15,022 nt of DNA from an uncultured Pirellulaceae bacterium (GCA_947258905.1 CAMYKF010000714.1:1-15022); one strand, 5' to 3'. Positions 1 through 7,280 are shown, counted from the stretch's first letter. Notes: a model not told the origin generated them from the sequence alone. Made by a program: numbers and translations.

Positions 1-2
1 GT

Positions 3-902
3 CCGGTTACCTTGCCAGAGACGCCAGGGGACCGGCCCGGAATCCGACCGCCGGGTGGCGAACGACCACCAGGCACACGTCCTCCGGGAACGCGACCGCC
101 AGGTGAGCGTCCTCCAGGTACACGACCACCGGGCACACGACCGCCGGGCACAAGGCCGCCAGGACATCGGCCGGGTCAACGACCGCCGGGCGCGCGTCCT
201 CCAGGCTATCGACCGCCTGGCCAAAGGCCTCCGGGTTATCGACCTCCAGGTTATCGGCCACCGCGACCAGGGCACCGTCCGGGCTACGGTCCCGGTTACT
301 GGGGACGACCTGGCTGGCGTTGGGGTTGGGGTAACCACAACAACAACTGGTGGGCGTGGGCCACGGCTGGCGCTGTCACCGGTTGGTTTGCCAGCAATTG
401 GTTTAGCGCTCCGCCGATCTATTACGACTACGGCACCAACATCTATTACGAAGGCGACAACGTTTATTACGGCGGTGAAGTTATTTGCACAAGCGATGAA
501 TACGCCACCCAGGCTCAGGTCATTGCCACCAGCGTTCCTGAAGTCGATCCCGACTCCGTCGAGTGGATGCCTTTGGGTATCTTCGCCTTGTCCGAAGATG
601 ACGGTTCCGCCGAGGATTCGACGCTGTTCGTGCAACTGGCGATCAGCAAGGAAGGCATTATTGCCGGCACTTTCCAGAACACCTCGACGGGTAAGTCATT
701 CGAGGTGGAAGGCACGATTGACCAGGAGAGTCAACGTGCTGCGTGGGGACCGGTTGGCGAGAGCTGGCCGATCATGGAAACCGGCATCTACAACCTGACT
801 GAAAGTGAAGCGGGCGCGTTGATCCATTTTGGTGATGGTACAACCCAACAGTGGTCCATGTTCCGCATGGACGAGCCAACGGATGACTCGTCGGGCAACT
901 AG
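3..902 (+). CDS. RPPG-repeat, 'mu-protocadherin-like' envelope protein (5' truncated)
   Basis: The reading frame is open to the left edge, so the true start lies outside the window; the TTG at 12 is not a credible start. Numbering from that TTG, residues 12-81 are 13 RPPGX pentapeptides plus a degenerate unit. Residues 90-132 are rich in Gly, Trp and Asn (GWRWGWG, NNNWWAW), and residues 137-155 are Tyr-rich (YYDYG, IYYEGDNVYYGG). A folded-looking C-terminal region of about 140 residues follows. Planctomycete proteins of this build are often annotated 'mu-protocadherin-putative cell-surface protein'; that name reflects low-complexity similarity only. The extended Pro/Gly/Arg region followed by an aromatic segment suggests an envelope or surface protein (inference). 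The signal peptide, if any, would be upstream. A strong terminator follows 20 bp after the stop. Function unknown. Confidence 0.8.
   Translation, partial: PVTLPETPGDRPGIRPPGGERPPGTRPPGTRPPGERPPGTRPPGTRPPGTRPPGHRPGQRPPGARPPGYRPPGQRPPGYRPPGYRPPRPGHRPGYGPGYWGRPGWRWGWGNHNNNWWAWATAGAVTGWFASNWFSAPPIYYDYGTNIYYEGDNVYYGGEVICTSDEYATQAQVIATSVPEVDPDSVEWMPLGIFALSEDDGSAEDSTLFVQLAISKEGIIAGTFQNTSTGKSFEVEGTIDQESQRAAWGPVGESWPIMETGIYNLTESEAGALIHFGDGTTQQWSMFRMDEPTDDSSGN
45..254 (+). repeat. Tandem 15-bp repeats encoding RPPGX
   Basis: Imperfect 15-bp units encode 13 RPPGX pentapeptides with X = G, T, E, H, A, Y or Q. One unit is shortened to RPGQ, and the array decays into RPPRPGHRPG. Third-position variation between units suggests the array is old enough to have diverged, but unit number could still vary by slippage. 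The strand bias of the repeat produces long spurious ORFs on both strands. Confidence 0.85.
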
Positions 903-921
903 ATTGACCGTGAATTACCAC

Positions 922-957
922 AGCTCCCTCATCAGACCTGATGGGGGAGCTTTTTTT
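922..957 (+). terminator. Rho-independent terminator after the RPPG-repeat gene
   Basis: A 13-bp stem (AGCTCCCTCATCA with TGATGGGGGAGCT, one G-U wobble) closes a 4-nt GACC loop and runs directly into seven T residues. It starts 20 bp after the TAG stop at 900-902. This is a textbook intrinsic terminator in + orientation and separates the first gene from the ABC permease. Confidence 0.93.
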
Positions 958-1137
958 GTTCTTGTTCCTGGAACTCTTCCTGCGGTTCAAATTTGCTGGC
1001 CATTTTTTCAGCTTTTGAACACGTGCAGGTACATTGCCGTCACGGCTTTCGGATCTCCCAGCCGCCATTGAGGCGTATTGGCGAACCATCTGTTTGGCCG
1101 TTTGCGCCTGCCTCGTTCATCGAATCCGGTTTTGCTG

Positions 1138-1179
1138 GTTTGACTTTATCTTCGCGCCATACGCTTCGCAAAGTCAAAC
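1138..1179. repeat. Inverted repeat in the 903-1323 gene-free stretch
   Basis: A perfect 10-bp inverted repeat, GTTTGACTTT (1138-1147) and AAAGTCAAAC (1170-1179), encloses 22 nt that contain a smaller GCG/CGC pairing. No T-tract follows in either direction, so it is not an obvious terminator. It lies about 145 bp before the permease start and could be an operator or a 5' leader hairpin (inference). The rest of the 421-bp gap holds the terminator at 922-957 and nothing else recognisable. Confidence 0.5.
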
Positions 1180-1323
1180 ACCAATTTGACGCGTAAGTGT
1201 CGTGATGATCAGGGAGTCGTCAGGGGAAACGGCCAAGGGTCACCTTGCGTCGACGGTGGACTTTCGATCACATTAGTACGTCTGCCAGGGAAGCCATTCG
1301 ATTCGTCCACACAACAACGCAGT

Positions 1324-2187
1324 ATGCACACGCCCTGGTTCAAGATCTTTCTGACATTCGCCCGCAACTCGCTGGTCCGCGATATGTCGTTTCGGGCGAA
1401 TTTCATTCTGCAGTGCATTACCAGTGTGTCGTGGGCCATTATGAACTGGGCGTTCTTCAAGATCATCTTTGCCCAGGGCAACGCCATTGCCATCGGCAAA
1501 GGAACCGGCTGGAACGAGTCCGAGTTCTTTATCTTTCTGGGTACGGTCTGGATCATCAACAGCATTGTGCAGACATTCTTCATGCCCAATGCCGAAGAGT
1601 TCAGTGAACTGATTCGTACCGGCAACCTGGACTTTGCGTTGCTCAAGCCGATCGACACGCAGTTCCTGATTTCCTTCACGCGACTGAACTGGCCATCGTT
1701 GGCCAATTTCTTCCTGGGCATTTTGGTCGTGGCGTTTTACACCATGACCCTGATGCGCAGTGAATCCAACCCGCTGACCATCACACCATTGACCGTCTTG
1801 CTGTACGTCGTGTTTATCGCCTGCGGCGTGGTGGTAATGTACAGCGTGATGATCTCGCTGGCCTCCACAAGTGTCTGGTTGGGCCGCAACCAGAATCTTT
1901 ACATGCTGTGGTTCTATCTGACCAATTTTTACCGCTACCCCATGGAGATTTATCAGCGTGGAGCGATCGGCTGGACTTTGTGGGGGTTCTTTATGTTCAT
2001 CGTGCCCATTCTGGTGGTAGCAAACGTGCCGGCGCGGACTATGGCCCAGCCGCTGCGGGGCTCGGGCGGAGCGTGGTGGGAGAACTGGCTGATTTTGCTG
2101 CTTGTGGTGGCTGCCGGGGCCAGCCTGATGGTATCGCGCCGAGTATTCCGCTGGGCACTGGCCAGCTATCGCAGCGCAAGCAGTTAG
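1324..2187 (+). CDS. ABC-2 type permease, DUF990-like (ABC2_membrane_6)
   Basis: This 287-residue integral membrane protein has about six hydrophobic segments: near residues 20-45, 65-85, 120-145, 150-180, 220-245 and 255-280. The cytoplasmic segment LIRTGNLDFALLKPID matches the typical 'G-LDFLLLKPVD' stretch of the uncharacterised ABC-2 permeases of family PF06182. Such proteins form the membrane part of an exporter with an ABC ATPase and usually a second permease. The frame is open upstream to 1186, but the ATG at 1324 is preferred because MHTPWFKIFLTFARNSLVRD is where family-like sequence begins and the upstream residues have no hydrophobic or conserved character. No clear Shine-Dalgarno precedes it. 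No ATPase gene adjoins it; the nearest, at 7281, is separated by genes on both strands and sits with its own permease. Substrate unknown. Confidence 0.85.
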   Translation: MHTPWFKIFLTFARNSLVRDMSFRANFILQCITSVSWAIMNWAFFKIIFAQGNAIAIGKGTGWNESEFFIFLGTVWIINSIVQTFFMPNAEEFSELIRTGNLDFALLKPIDTQFLISFTRLNWPSLANFFLGILVVAFYTMTLMRSESNPLTITPLTVLLYVVFIACGVVVMYSVMISLASTSVWLGRNQNLYMLWFYLTNFYRYPMEIYQRGAIGWTLWGFFMFIVPILVVANVPARTMAQPLRGSGGAWWENWLILLLVVAAGASLMVSRRVFRWALASYRSASS

Positions 2188-2197
2188 TCGATGTTTG

Positions 2198-2275
2198 ACG
2201 TGAGGCGGGCGTCTTGGCACAGGCTTCCGGGCTGCGATTCACAACCATCCGGCAGGCTGGAAGCCCGCCCCACGT
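2198..2275. repeat. Dispersed palindromic intergenic repeat, copy A
   Basis: The outer arms ACGTGAGGCGGGC (2198-2210) and GCCCGCCCCACGT (2263-2275) are complementary at 12 of 13 positions. Inside them AGGCTTCC (2221-2228) faces GGAAGC. The right half GGCAGGCTGGAAGC recurs, with small changes, at 3811-3824, and related arms occur at 9292-9359. It begins 10 bp after the permease stop. It may help end transcription or stabilise a 3' end, although there is no T-tract. From memory, repeats of this kind are common between planctomycete genes. Confidence 0.75.
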
Positions 2276-2379
2276 AACCACGATCTGGCAGGCCCGCTAC
2301 CGGTCCGGTTGTGCGGGATTTGCGCAGCATCCGGTTGCCAGGCCTGATTCCAGGGCTTTTGGCGGCCGGTTATCTGGTC

Positions 2380-2415
2380 CGCATTTGCGACAACCGGCAA
2401 TTTTTGGCAAATGCG
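2380..2415. repeat. 9-bp perfect inverted repeat upstream of the HTH gene
   Basis: CGCATTTGC (2380-2388) and GCAAATGCG (2407-2415) are perfect inverted repeats separated by 18 nt. The element lies 13 bp before the candidate -35 box at 2429. Such a spaced palindrome fits a binding site for a dimeric regulator, possibly the HTH protein encoded downstream (inference). Apart from this, copy A of the repeat and the candidate promoter, the 382-bp gap 2188-2569 shows nothing recognisable. Confidence 0.45.
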
Positions 2416-2428
2416 AAAAACGCAAGTC

Positions 2429-2456
2429 TTGAATCGGTCATCCCCGCTTTTACAAT
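2429..2456 (+). promoter_or_regulatory. Candidate sigma70-like promoter for the HTH gene
   Basis: TTGAAT (2429-2434) and TACAAT (2451-2456) are separated by 16 bp and match the -35 and -10 consensus at 4/6 and 5/6 positions. Transcription would start near 2463 and give a leader of about 107 nt before the ATG at 2570. The assignment rests on motif match only, and planctomycete promoters are poorly defined. Confidence 0.4.
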
Positions 2457-2569
2457 GAAAATGACCTATTTTTGCAGGAAACACACGCATCTCCGCCGGT
2501 TCTGGCCGGTGGCGATCATTCCACACCAAGCGCTGCTACTCGTCGCGGTATCCCGGGGGATTGAAACAC

Positions 2570-3718
2570 ATGGCTGATCTTGTCTCGTTGGAAAAAGCTG
2601 CTGAGTTGCTGGGGATGACCCCGGACCAGCTGAACGACATGCGTCTGAAGAACGAGATCTTCGGAACCCGGGTCGACAACATCTGGAAATTCAAACTGGA
2701 CGAAGTCCAGCGATTCGCTGACGACCGGAATATCACGCTCAGTGCCGTGGGCGATGCTTCGGACTTCAAACTCGATGACGAGTCGCTGGAACTCAGTTTT
2801 GGCAGCTCTGCCGATTTGCTGGACGATTCAGGCAGTGGCAGCGGCAGTGACATACTGGACGTTCCCGATGAACTGTCCTTTGGCAGCAGCGACATCGCTC
2901 TGGCGGCAGCGTCGGACGATGACGTGTTGGCCGACGAAGAGCCGTCGGAAAAGGGCAGCCCGTCGGATACCGGCAAACTGCTGGCCGATTCGGCCGATCT
3001 GCAACTCTCCGAAGACGACTTGTTCGACGACGAAATCTCCCTGCAAGATAGTGCCGGGCTGATCGACAGCTCGGATCTGAGCAGCGACTTTGAAGACAGC
3101 GATTTGGTACTGGAAGACAGTGATTCCAGCAGCGATCCGGCGCTGGAAGTCCAGGCGGCCGAATCCGGCATCAGCCTCAGTGCGAATGAGAGCGGTATCT
3201 CGCTGGAAGATTCCTTTGAACTCGGCGGCTCCGACATCGACGATCTCGAACTGCCCGAGGACAGCGAAGTTATCGCTCTGGAAGAATCAGCCGGTCCGGA
3301 TTCAGCCACGCTGCTGCAATCCGACGACAACTTTGATCTGACACCGCTGGAAGACTCCGCCATGGATGATTCGTCCAGCGGTTCCCAGGTGATCGCGCTG
3401 GAAGATTCAGCGATCTATACCGACGATTCCGCTCCCACCATGCTGGGCGCTGAAGATTCGGTCGGTTTTCAGGAAACCGCGCCGGCCATGCTGGAAGACA
3501 CATCGTTCCAGCCCGCAGGCGTTGCTGCCGTCGCAGCCGTTCCCGAGACCCCTTATACGTTGTTCAATGTTTTGTCGCTGGGCCTGGCACTGGTCATGGT
3601 CGCACTGGGAACCGTGATCGCCTTTGACCTCGCACGCAGCATGTGGCAACCGGCCGATACGAATCTGACCAATACGATTGCCAACATGTTCATCCAAATG
3701 ACCGGCATGGAGCCGTAG
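2570..3718 (+). CDS. Membrane-anchored HTH protein with Ser/Asp-rich central region
   Basis: The protein has 382 residues from the ATG at 2570; a GGGGGA-type Shine-Dalgarno ends 9 bp before it, so the TTG at 2561 is rejected. Residues 4-55 (SLEKAAELLGMTPDQL through NIWKFKLDEVQRFADDR) resemble the excisionase/MerR-like HTH_17 fold, including the W-KF positions of the wing. Residues 60-320 are very acidic and Ser-rich, with loose repeats of the type ELSFGSS, VIALEDS and SGISL. Near residues 332-355 one hydrophobic helix (LFNVLSLGLALVMVALGTVI) is followed by a short polar tail. The architecture implies a DNA-binding or protein-binding head tethered to the membrane through a long flexible linker, with the N-terminus in the cytoplasm (inference). 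Similar HTH proteins with acidic linkers are common in planctomycetes and have no assigned role. Confidence 0.85.
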   Translation: MADLVSLEKAAELLGMTPDQLNDMRLKNEIFGTRVDNIWKFKLDEVQRFADDRNITLSAVGDASDFKLDDESLELSFGSSADLLDDSGSGSGSDILDVPDELSFGSSDIALAAASDDDVLADEEPSEKGSPSDTGKLLADSADLQLSEDDLFDDEISLQDSAGLIDSSDLSSDFEDSDLVLEDSDSSSDPALEVQAAESGISLSANESGISLEDSFELGGSDIDDLELPEDSEVIALEESAGPDSATLLQSDDNFDLTPLEDSAMDDSSSGSQVIALEDSAIYTDDSAPTMLGAEDSVGFQETAPAMLEDTSFQPAGVAAVAAVPETPYTLFNVLSLGLALVMVALGTVIAFDLARSMWQPADTNLTNTIANMFIQMTGMEP

Positions 3719-3810
3719 GCAGCGTTACATCGACAATAGCCCGACGCGCCAGCGCTTTCCGCGGACTCACACGAGATAAATAGCGTTTGCGCGTTGTCGT
3801 ACGCCGACCT

Positions 3811-3906
3811 GACAGGCTGGAAGCCGCCCACGTTGCGCAGGCTTCCAGCGCTTCCAGCCAGTGGATAATGCCTGTCCCGGCAGGCTTCCAGCACTGGAAG
3901 CCTGCC
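3811..3906. repeat. Dispersed palindromic intergenic repeat, copy B (compound)
   Basis: At least two palindromic units lie between the convergent genes ending at 3718 and 3913. GGCAGGCTTCCAG (3879-3891) and CTGGAAGCCTGCC (3894-3906) form a perfect 13-bp hairpin with a CA loop. Left of it, GGCTGGAAGC (3815-3824) is complementary to GCTTCCAGCC (3850-3859). The sequence GACAGGCTGGAAGC at 3811-3824 matches copy A at 13 of 14 positions. The hairpin ends 7 bp from the DUF218 stop codon and may act as a 3' end for both convergent transcripts, although no T-tract is present. Confidence 0.8.
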
Positions 3907-3912
3907 CCACGT

Positions 3913-4860
3913 TTAGCGCCCGAACAGGCCTGCCAGATACTCCTTGGCAAAAGCCGTCACGTTCCGCAGGTTTTCCGCACCCGGAATCAGCAAATTCGGT
4001 GTTTGCCGGAAACGCGTGTTTACGAAGTTGGCCGGAATCGGTTCGGCCTGTACCCCTACGGCTTCCGCCAGCCGCATGGCCCGCGGCAAATGCCACGCCG
4101 AGGTGACGATCCCCTTCCGCAACTGGCCGCCGTTGTTTTGGGTCAGCCACGCATCAAAGGCCTGAATCTCCTCAAAGGTATTGCGGCCACCGATTTTCAA
4201 AATCCGTTCCTGCGGCACGTTCAGCGACAACAGGATCTGTTCCATCGCATCGGCCTGCGTCAATTCGTCTTCGGCCAATCGCAATGCACTGGTTCCGGAA
4301 CAAATGATGCGCTGGGCCTTGTCCGTTAACACCAGTTGCGCCGCTACATACGCGCGATCGCCGGCTCCGCCCAGCTGCGGCTTGCCCGACGGGGCTGTCT
4401 CCACGCCGCCGCCCAACACCAGCACGATATCGCACCTGTCCATGTTCGCCATATCAAAATCCACGAATCGATTTTGCAGCGAGGCGGCCAGCCAGTTGCA
4501 CATCAGCGAGTTTCCGGCAAGCGTCAGCAGCATCCAGCAACCGAACGCCAGCAACGCCACCCATCCCTGCTTGCGCAGCAGATTGAAGTACACCACCAGG
4601 AACAGTCCCAGCCACAACAGACCTGCCGGCGCCACCAACGCCTGTGCTGTTTTCTCAAACATCTGCTTGTCGCCAATCAGCCACAGCAATCCCAGAAAGA
4701 CGGCACCGACCACCAGCAGAATCAGCAAGTGCAGGGCTCCCGGCGGCAAACTCAAACCGCTACCCGGCTCCCTTTTCCTGCGCGCCGGTTCACGCACGGA
4801 CTCGTCGTAGTAATCAGCGTACTCGTCATGAGCATGTCGGCGCGATCGTCGCCTGGGCAT
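3913..4860 (-). CDS. YdcF/ElyC-like DUF218 membrane protein
   Basis: The protein has 315 residues. A basic N-terminus (residues 1-35, rich in Arg and Tyr) precedes three transmembrane helices at about 42-63, 75-95 and 99-119. The DUF218 domain starts near 141 with CDIVLVLGGGVE, and continues with RAYVAAQLV, IICSG, a central RILKIGGRNTFEE and a late GIVTSAWHLPRAM. This is the usual order of the YdcF/SanA/ElyC family, including the N-T-EE and S--H-PRA elements. Family members such as E. coli ElyC act in envelope and peptidoglycan precursor homeostasis; the exact reaction is unsettled. The ATG at 4858-4860 has a GGGAG Shine-Dalgarno about 6 bp upstream. It diverges from the cysteine peptidase gene across 254 bp that hold no other recognisable element. 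A palindromic repeat lies directly after its stop. Confidence 0.88.
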   Translation of the reverse strand: MPRRRSRRHAHDEYADYYDESVREPARRKREPGSGLSLPPGALHLLILLVVGAVFLGLLWLIGDKQMFEKTAQALVAPAGLLWLGLFLVVYFNLLRKQGWVALLAFGCWMLLTLAGNSLMCNWLAASLQNRFVDFDMANMDRCDIVLVLGGGVETAPSGKPQLGGAGDRAYVAAQLVLTDKAQRIICSGTSALRLAEDELTQADAMEQILLSLNVPQERILKIGGRNTFEEIQAFDAWLTQNNGGQLRKGIVTSAWHLPRAMRLAEAVGVQAEPIPANFVNTRFRQTPNLLIPGAENLRNVTAFAKEYLAGLFGR

Positions 4861-5114
4861 TGGTTACTCCCGTTATCGCTAAACCCTGCGGCGGGTTTTG
4901 CCGCCAATGATGGTGAATCACGGAAAGTATATCCGGCGACTGGCAACTCAGTCAGCATATGTGGAACCGCTAACGCCGGTGTTTGCCTGGATCGTGCAGT
5001 TTGTCTGGTCAATTACGGTATTAAAGCTGCCGTCAGATCGACTAGAATAAGCAGGACGTCACCAGTGACGCTGCATCGTAATTTTGCGTGTTCGATTATC
5101 GCCCCGAGGCTGCC

Positions 5115-6320
5115 ATGAAAACCCGTTTGCCATTGTTTAGCTTGTTAACGCTGTTTGCTCTGGTCCTTCCCTTGTCCGCGCTGGTCGCCCAGGACGACGT
5201 CAACAAACCGGCTTCCGTAACCACGGCAACACAGGAAGCAGCCGAGGAGGAAGTGCCTCGCGAATACACGTTTACAGTTGAAAAAAGCCTCGAATGCACG
5301 GATGTCGAAACGCAGGGGCAGACGGGAACGTGCTGGTGTTTTGCCACCGCCTCGTTCATCGAGTCCGAACTGATTCGTCAGGGCAAGGGCGTGCACGAGC
5401 TGTCGGAGATGTTCGTCGTCAAGAACATCTACAACGACAAGGCCCGCAATTTCTTGCTCCGCAAGGGCAAGGCAAACTTCAGCGAAGGGGCCCTCGCCCA
5501 CGACTTTATCAATGCGGCTGGCCGTCATGGTCTGGTGCCGGACGAAGTCTATTCCGGTCTGATCGACGGCTCCGAGTCGCACAATCACGCGGAAATGGCT
5601 GCCGTGCTGGAAGGCATGCTGAAAGCCCTCGTCGAGCGACGCCGGCTCAGCGACAACTGGGACGAGGCGTTCCAGGCAGTGCTCGACACCTACCTCGGCG
5701 AATCGCCGCTTGAATTCAGCTACCAGGGCGAGACATACACGCCGCAAACCTTTGCCGAGCACGTCGGCTTCAAAACCGATGATTATGTCAGCTACACCTC
5801 CTACACCCATCATCCGTTTGACAGACCTTTCGTGCTGGAGATTCCCGACAACTTCTCCAACGGGTCATTCCACAATGTGCCCATCGATCGGCTGGTGGAA
5901 ATCATCGACACCGCGATCGCCAACGGCTACACGGTGGCCTGGGACGGCGATGTCAGCGAAAAGGGATTTTCCAGCTCCAAAGGTGTGGCCGTGTTGCCGG
6001 CCGATCCCAAACGCCGTGACGCGCTGACTGTGCCCGGCGACGAAATGGAAGTCACTCAGGAAATGCGACAGGATACGTTTGAGGAATACTCAACCACCGA
6101 CGACCACCTGATGCATCTGGTTGGCATTGCCCGCGACCAGCACGGTACGAAGTATTACATCATCAAGAACTCGTGGGGTGAAACCGGCCCGCACGATGGC
6201 TACCTGTACATGTCGGAAGCCTATGTGCGGCTGAAAACGGTGGCGATTCTGGTGCACAAGGATGCGGCAGAAGCGGAAACACCGGCTTCCGCGTCAGACG
6301 TCGAAACGGCGTCGCGATAA
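5115..6320 (+). CDS. Exported papain-fold (C1B, bleomycin hydrolase/PepC-like) cysteine peptidase
   Basis: The protein has 401 residues from the ATG at 5115, chosen over 5088 because it directly begins a signal peptide (MKTRLPLFSLLTLFALVLPLSALVAQ) and has GAGG 5 bp upstream. Catalytic elements of peptidase family C1 are in order: Gln67 and Cys73 in QGQTGTCWCFA, His331 in DDHLMHLVGIA, and Asn352 in IIKNSWGE. The segments ELSEMFVVKNIYNDKA and EGALAHDFINAAGRHGLVPDEVY match the corresponding region of bleomycin hydrolase/PepC (C1B). Length is slightly below the usual 435-455. Classical C1B enzymes are cytosolic aminopeptidases, so a signal peptide is unusual and suggests a periplasmic role. His334, three residues after the predicted catalytic His, is an alternative. 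A terminator starts 14 bp after the stop. Substrate unknown. Confidence 0.88.
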   Translation: MKTRLPLFSLLTLFALVLPLSALVAQDDVNKPASVTTATQEAAEEEVPREYTFTVEKSLECTDVETQGQTGTCWCFATASFIESELIRQGKGVHELSEMFVVKNIYNDKARNFLLRKGKANFSEGALAHDFINAAGRHGLVPDEVYSGLIDGSESHNHAEMAAVLEGMLKALVERRRLSDNWDEAFQAVLDTYLGESPLEFSYQGETYTPQTFAEHVGFKTDDYVSYTSYTHHPFDRPFVLEIPDNFSNGSFHNVPIDRLVEIIDTAIANGYTVAWDGDVSEKGFSSSKGVAVLPADPKRRDALTVPGDEMEVTQEMRQDTFEEYSTTDDHLMHLVGIARDQHGTKYYIIKNSWGETGPHDGYLYMSEAYVRLKTVAILVHKDAAEAETPASASDVETASR

Positions 6321-6333
6321 GGCTGAACGTTCA

Positions 6334-6361
6334 GGCCCGCCCTCTGGCGGGCCTTTTTTTT
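6334..6361 (+). terminator. Rho-independent terminator after the cysteine peptidase
   Basis: GGCCCGCC (6334-6341) and GGCGGGCC (6346-6353) form a perfect 8-bp GC-rich stem with a CTCT loop, followed by eight T residues. It ends only 39 bp before the next start codon, so the promoter of the following operon must overlap the terminator, or that operon depends partly on read-through. Confidence 0.93.
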
Positions 6362-6400
6362 CTTTGTCTTCTGTGAAGTACTCGCACAGGAACCTGAACA

Positions 6401-7270
6401 ATGAGCAAGTGTTACTGCCTGTTTTTGGCGGCCCTCGCGCTGACGGTGTTGCAGACCGAATCGACTTCGGCGCAGGACCCCGAAATGCGTTTTCACCACT
6501 CGGAACTGCGAACCGACCTGGAAGCAGGATTGGCAGGTGCTCAGGACCAGTGGGTTTCCATTTTCAACGGCAAGGACCTGGATGGCTGGACGCCCAAAAT
6601 CCGCGGCTATGAATCCGGTGAGAATTTTGGCAATACATTTCGCGTCGAGGATGGTGTACTGAAGGTCGCTTACGACGTTTACGACAACGGGTTCCAGCGA
6701 CGCTTCGGCCACCTGTTCTACAAGGAGCAACTTTCCCATTACCGCCTGCGTCTCGAGTACCGGTTCACGGGCGATCAGGTGGACGGCGGGCCCGGCTGGG
6801 CCTTCCGCAACAGCGGCGTGATGCTGCACGGACAGGATCCGGAATCGATGGAAAAAGACCAGGATTTTCCCGTTTCCATCGAAGTACAGTTGCTCGGTGG
6901 TGACGGCACCAATCCGCGACCCACCGCCAACGTTTGCACTCCCGGTACACACTACGAAATGAACGGTGAACTGGTCACCCAACACTGCCGCAATTCCGAC
7001 AGCGAAACCTACCACGGCGATCAATGGGTAACCGTGGAAATCGAAGTTCGCGGTGACGAAGTGATCCGTCATACCATCGACGGTCAGGTGGTGCTGGAGT
7101 ACCAGAGACCCCAGCTGGACCCCGGCGATGCCGATGCGCAAAAACTGATTGTCGACGGCAATGTGCGATTAACCGGGGGTACCATCTCCCTGCAATCCGA
7201 AAGTCACCCGGTGGAGTTTCGCAAGGTCGAGTTGCTGGAGCTGGACGAGCCAGAGGACGACGAAAAGTAA
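6401..7270 (+). CDS. Exported DUF1080 (3-keto-disaccharide hydrolase-like) protein
   Basis: The protein has 289 residues. A signal peptide (MSKCYCLFLAALALTVLQ, probable cleavage after TSA near residue 24) is followed by one DUF1080 domain at about 50-277. It opens with WVSIFNGKDLDGW, typical of PF06439, and continues with FRVEDGVLKV, FGHLFYKEQLSHYRLRLEYRF, the NSGVMLHG segment and the SIEVQLLGG strand. The fold is a concanavalin-like beta-sandwich. The family is greatly expanded in planctomycetes and some members hydrolyse 3-keto-glycosides; the substrate here is unknown. An ACAGGA Shine-Dalgarno lies 9 bp before the ATG. The ABC ATPase gene starts 10 bp after the stop, so the two are probably co-transcribed, although a functional link between periplasmic sugar cleavage and this transporter is only suggested by position. 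Confidence 0.9.
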   Translation: MSKCYCLFLAALALTVLQTESTSAQDPEMRFHHSELRTDLEAGLAGAQDQWVSIFNGKDLDGWTPKIRGYESGENFGNTFRVEDGVLKVAYDVYDNGFQRRFGHLFYKEQLSHYRLRLEYRFTGDQVDGGPGWAFRNSGVMLHGQDPESMEKDQDFPVSIEVQLLGGDGTNPRPTANVCTPGTHYEMNGELVTQHCRNSDSETYHGDQWVTVEIEVRGDEVIRHTIDGQVVLEYQRPQLDPGDADAQKLIVDGNVRLTGGTISLQSESHPVEFRKVELLELDEPEDDEK

Positions 7271-7280
7271 GCCGCCGCTC

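Noticed and set aside
45..254. Repeat array as a CRISPR
   Set aside because: The 15-bp units are contiguous, have no spacers and keep an open RPPGX frame.
7..261. Minus-strand ORF over the RPPG repeats
   Set aside because: A shadow of the repeat coding strand, with low-complexity Val/Asp/Ala translation and no start context.
1186..1323. Longer permease start at 1186
   Set aside because: The extra 46 residues are polar, lack conserved character and have no Shine-Dalgarno. The membrane protein begins naturally at 1324.
2239..2529. ORFs in the 2188-2569 and 3719-3912 gaps (translations containing GWKPA or GFQPA)
   Set aside because: These come from translating the palindromic repeats in various frames; no ribosome-binding site or protein-like composition.
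3913..4860. Plus-strand ORFs opposite the DUF218 gene (for example 4336-5118)
   Set aside because: The Gln/His/Arg-rich translation is typical of antisense reading of a GC-rich gene; the minus strand holds a clear DUF218 domain.
5020..5048. TAGAAT at 5043 as a -10 box for the cysteine peptidase
   Set aside because: The hexamer at the expected -35 position (ATTAAA) is a poor match, so the call is not supported.
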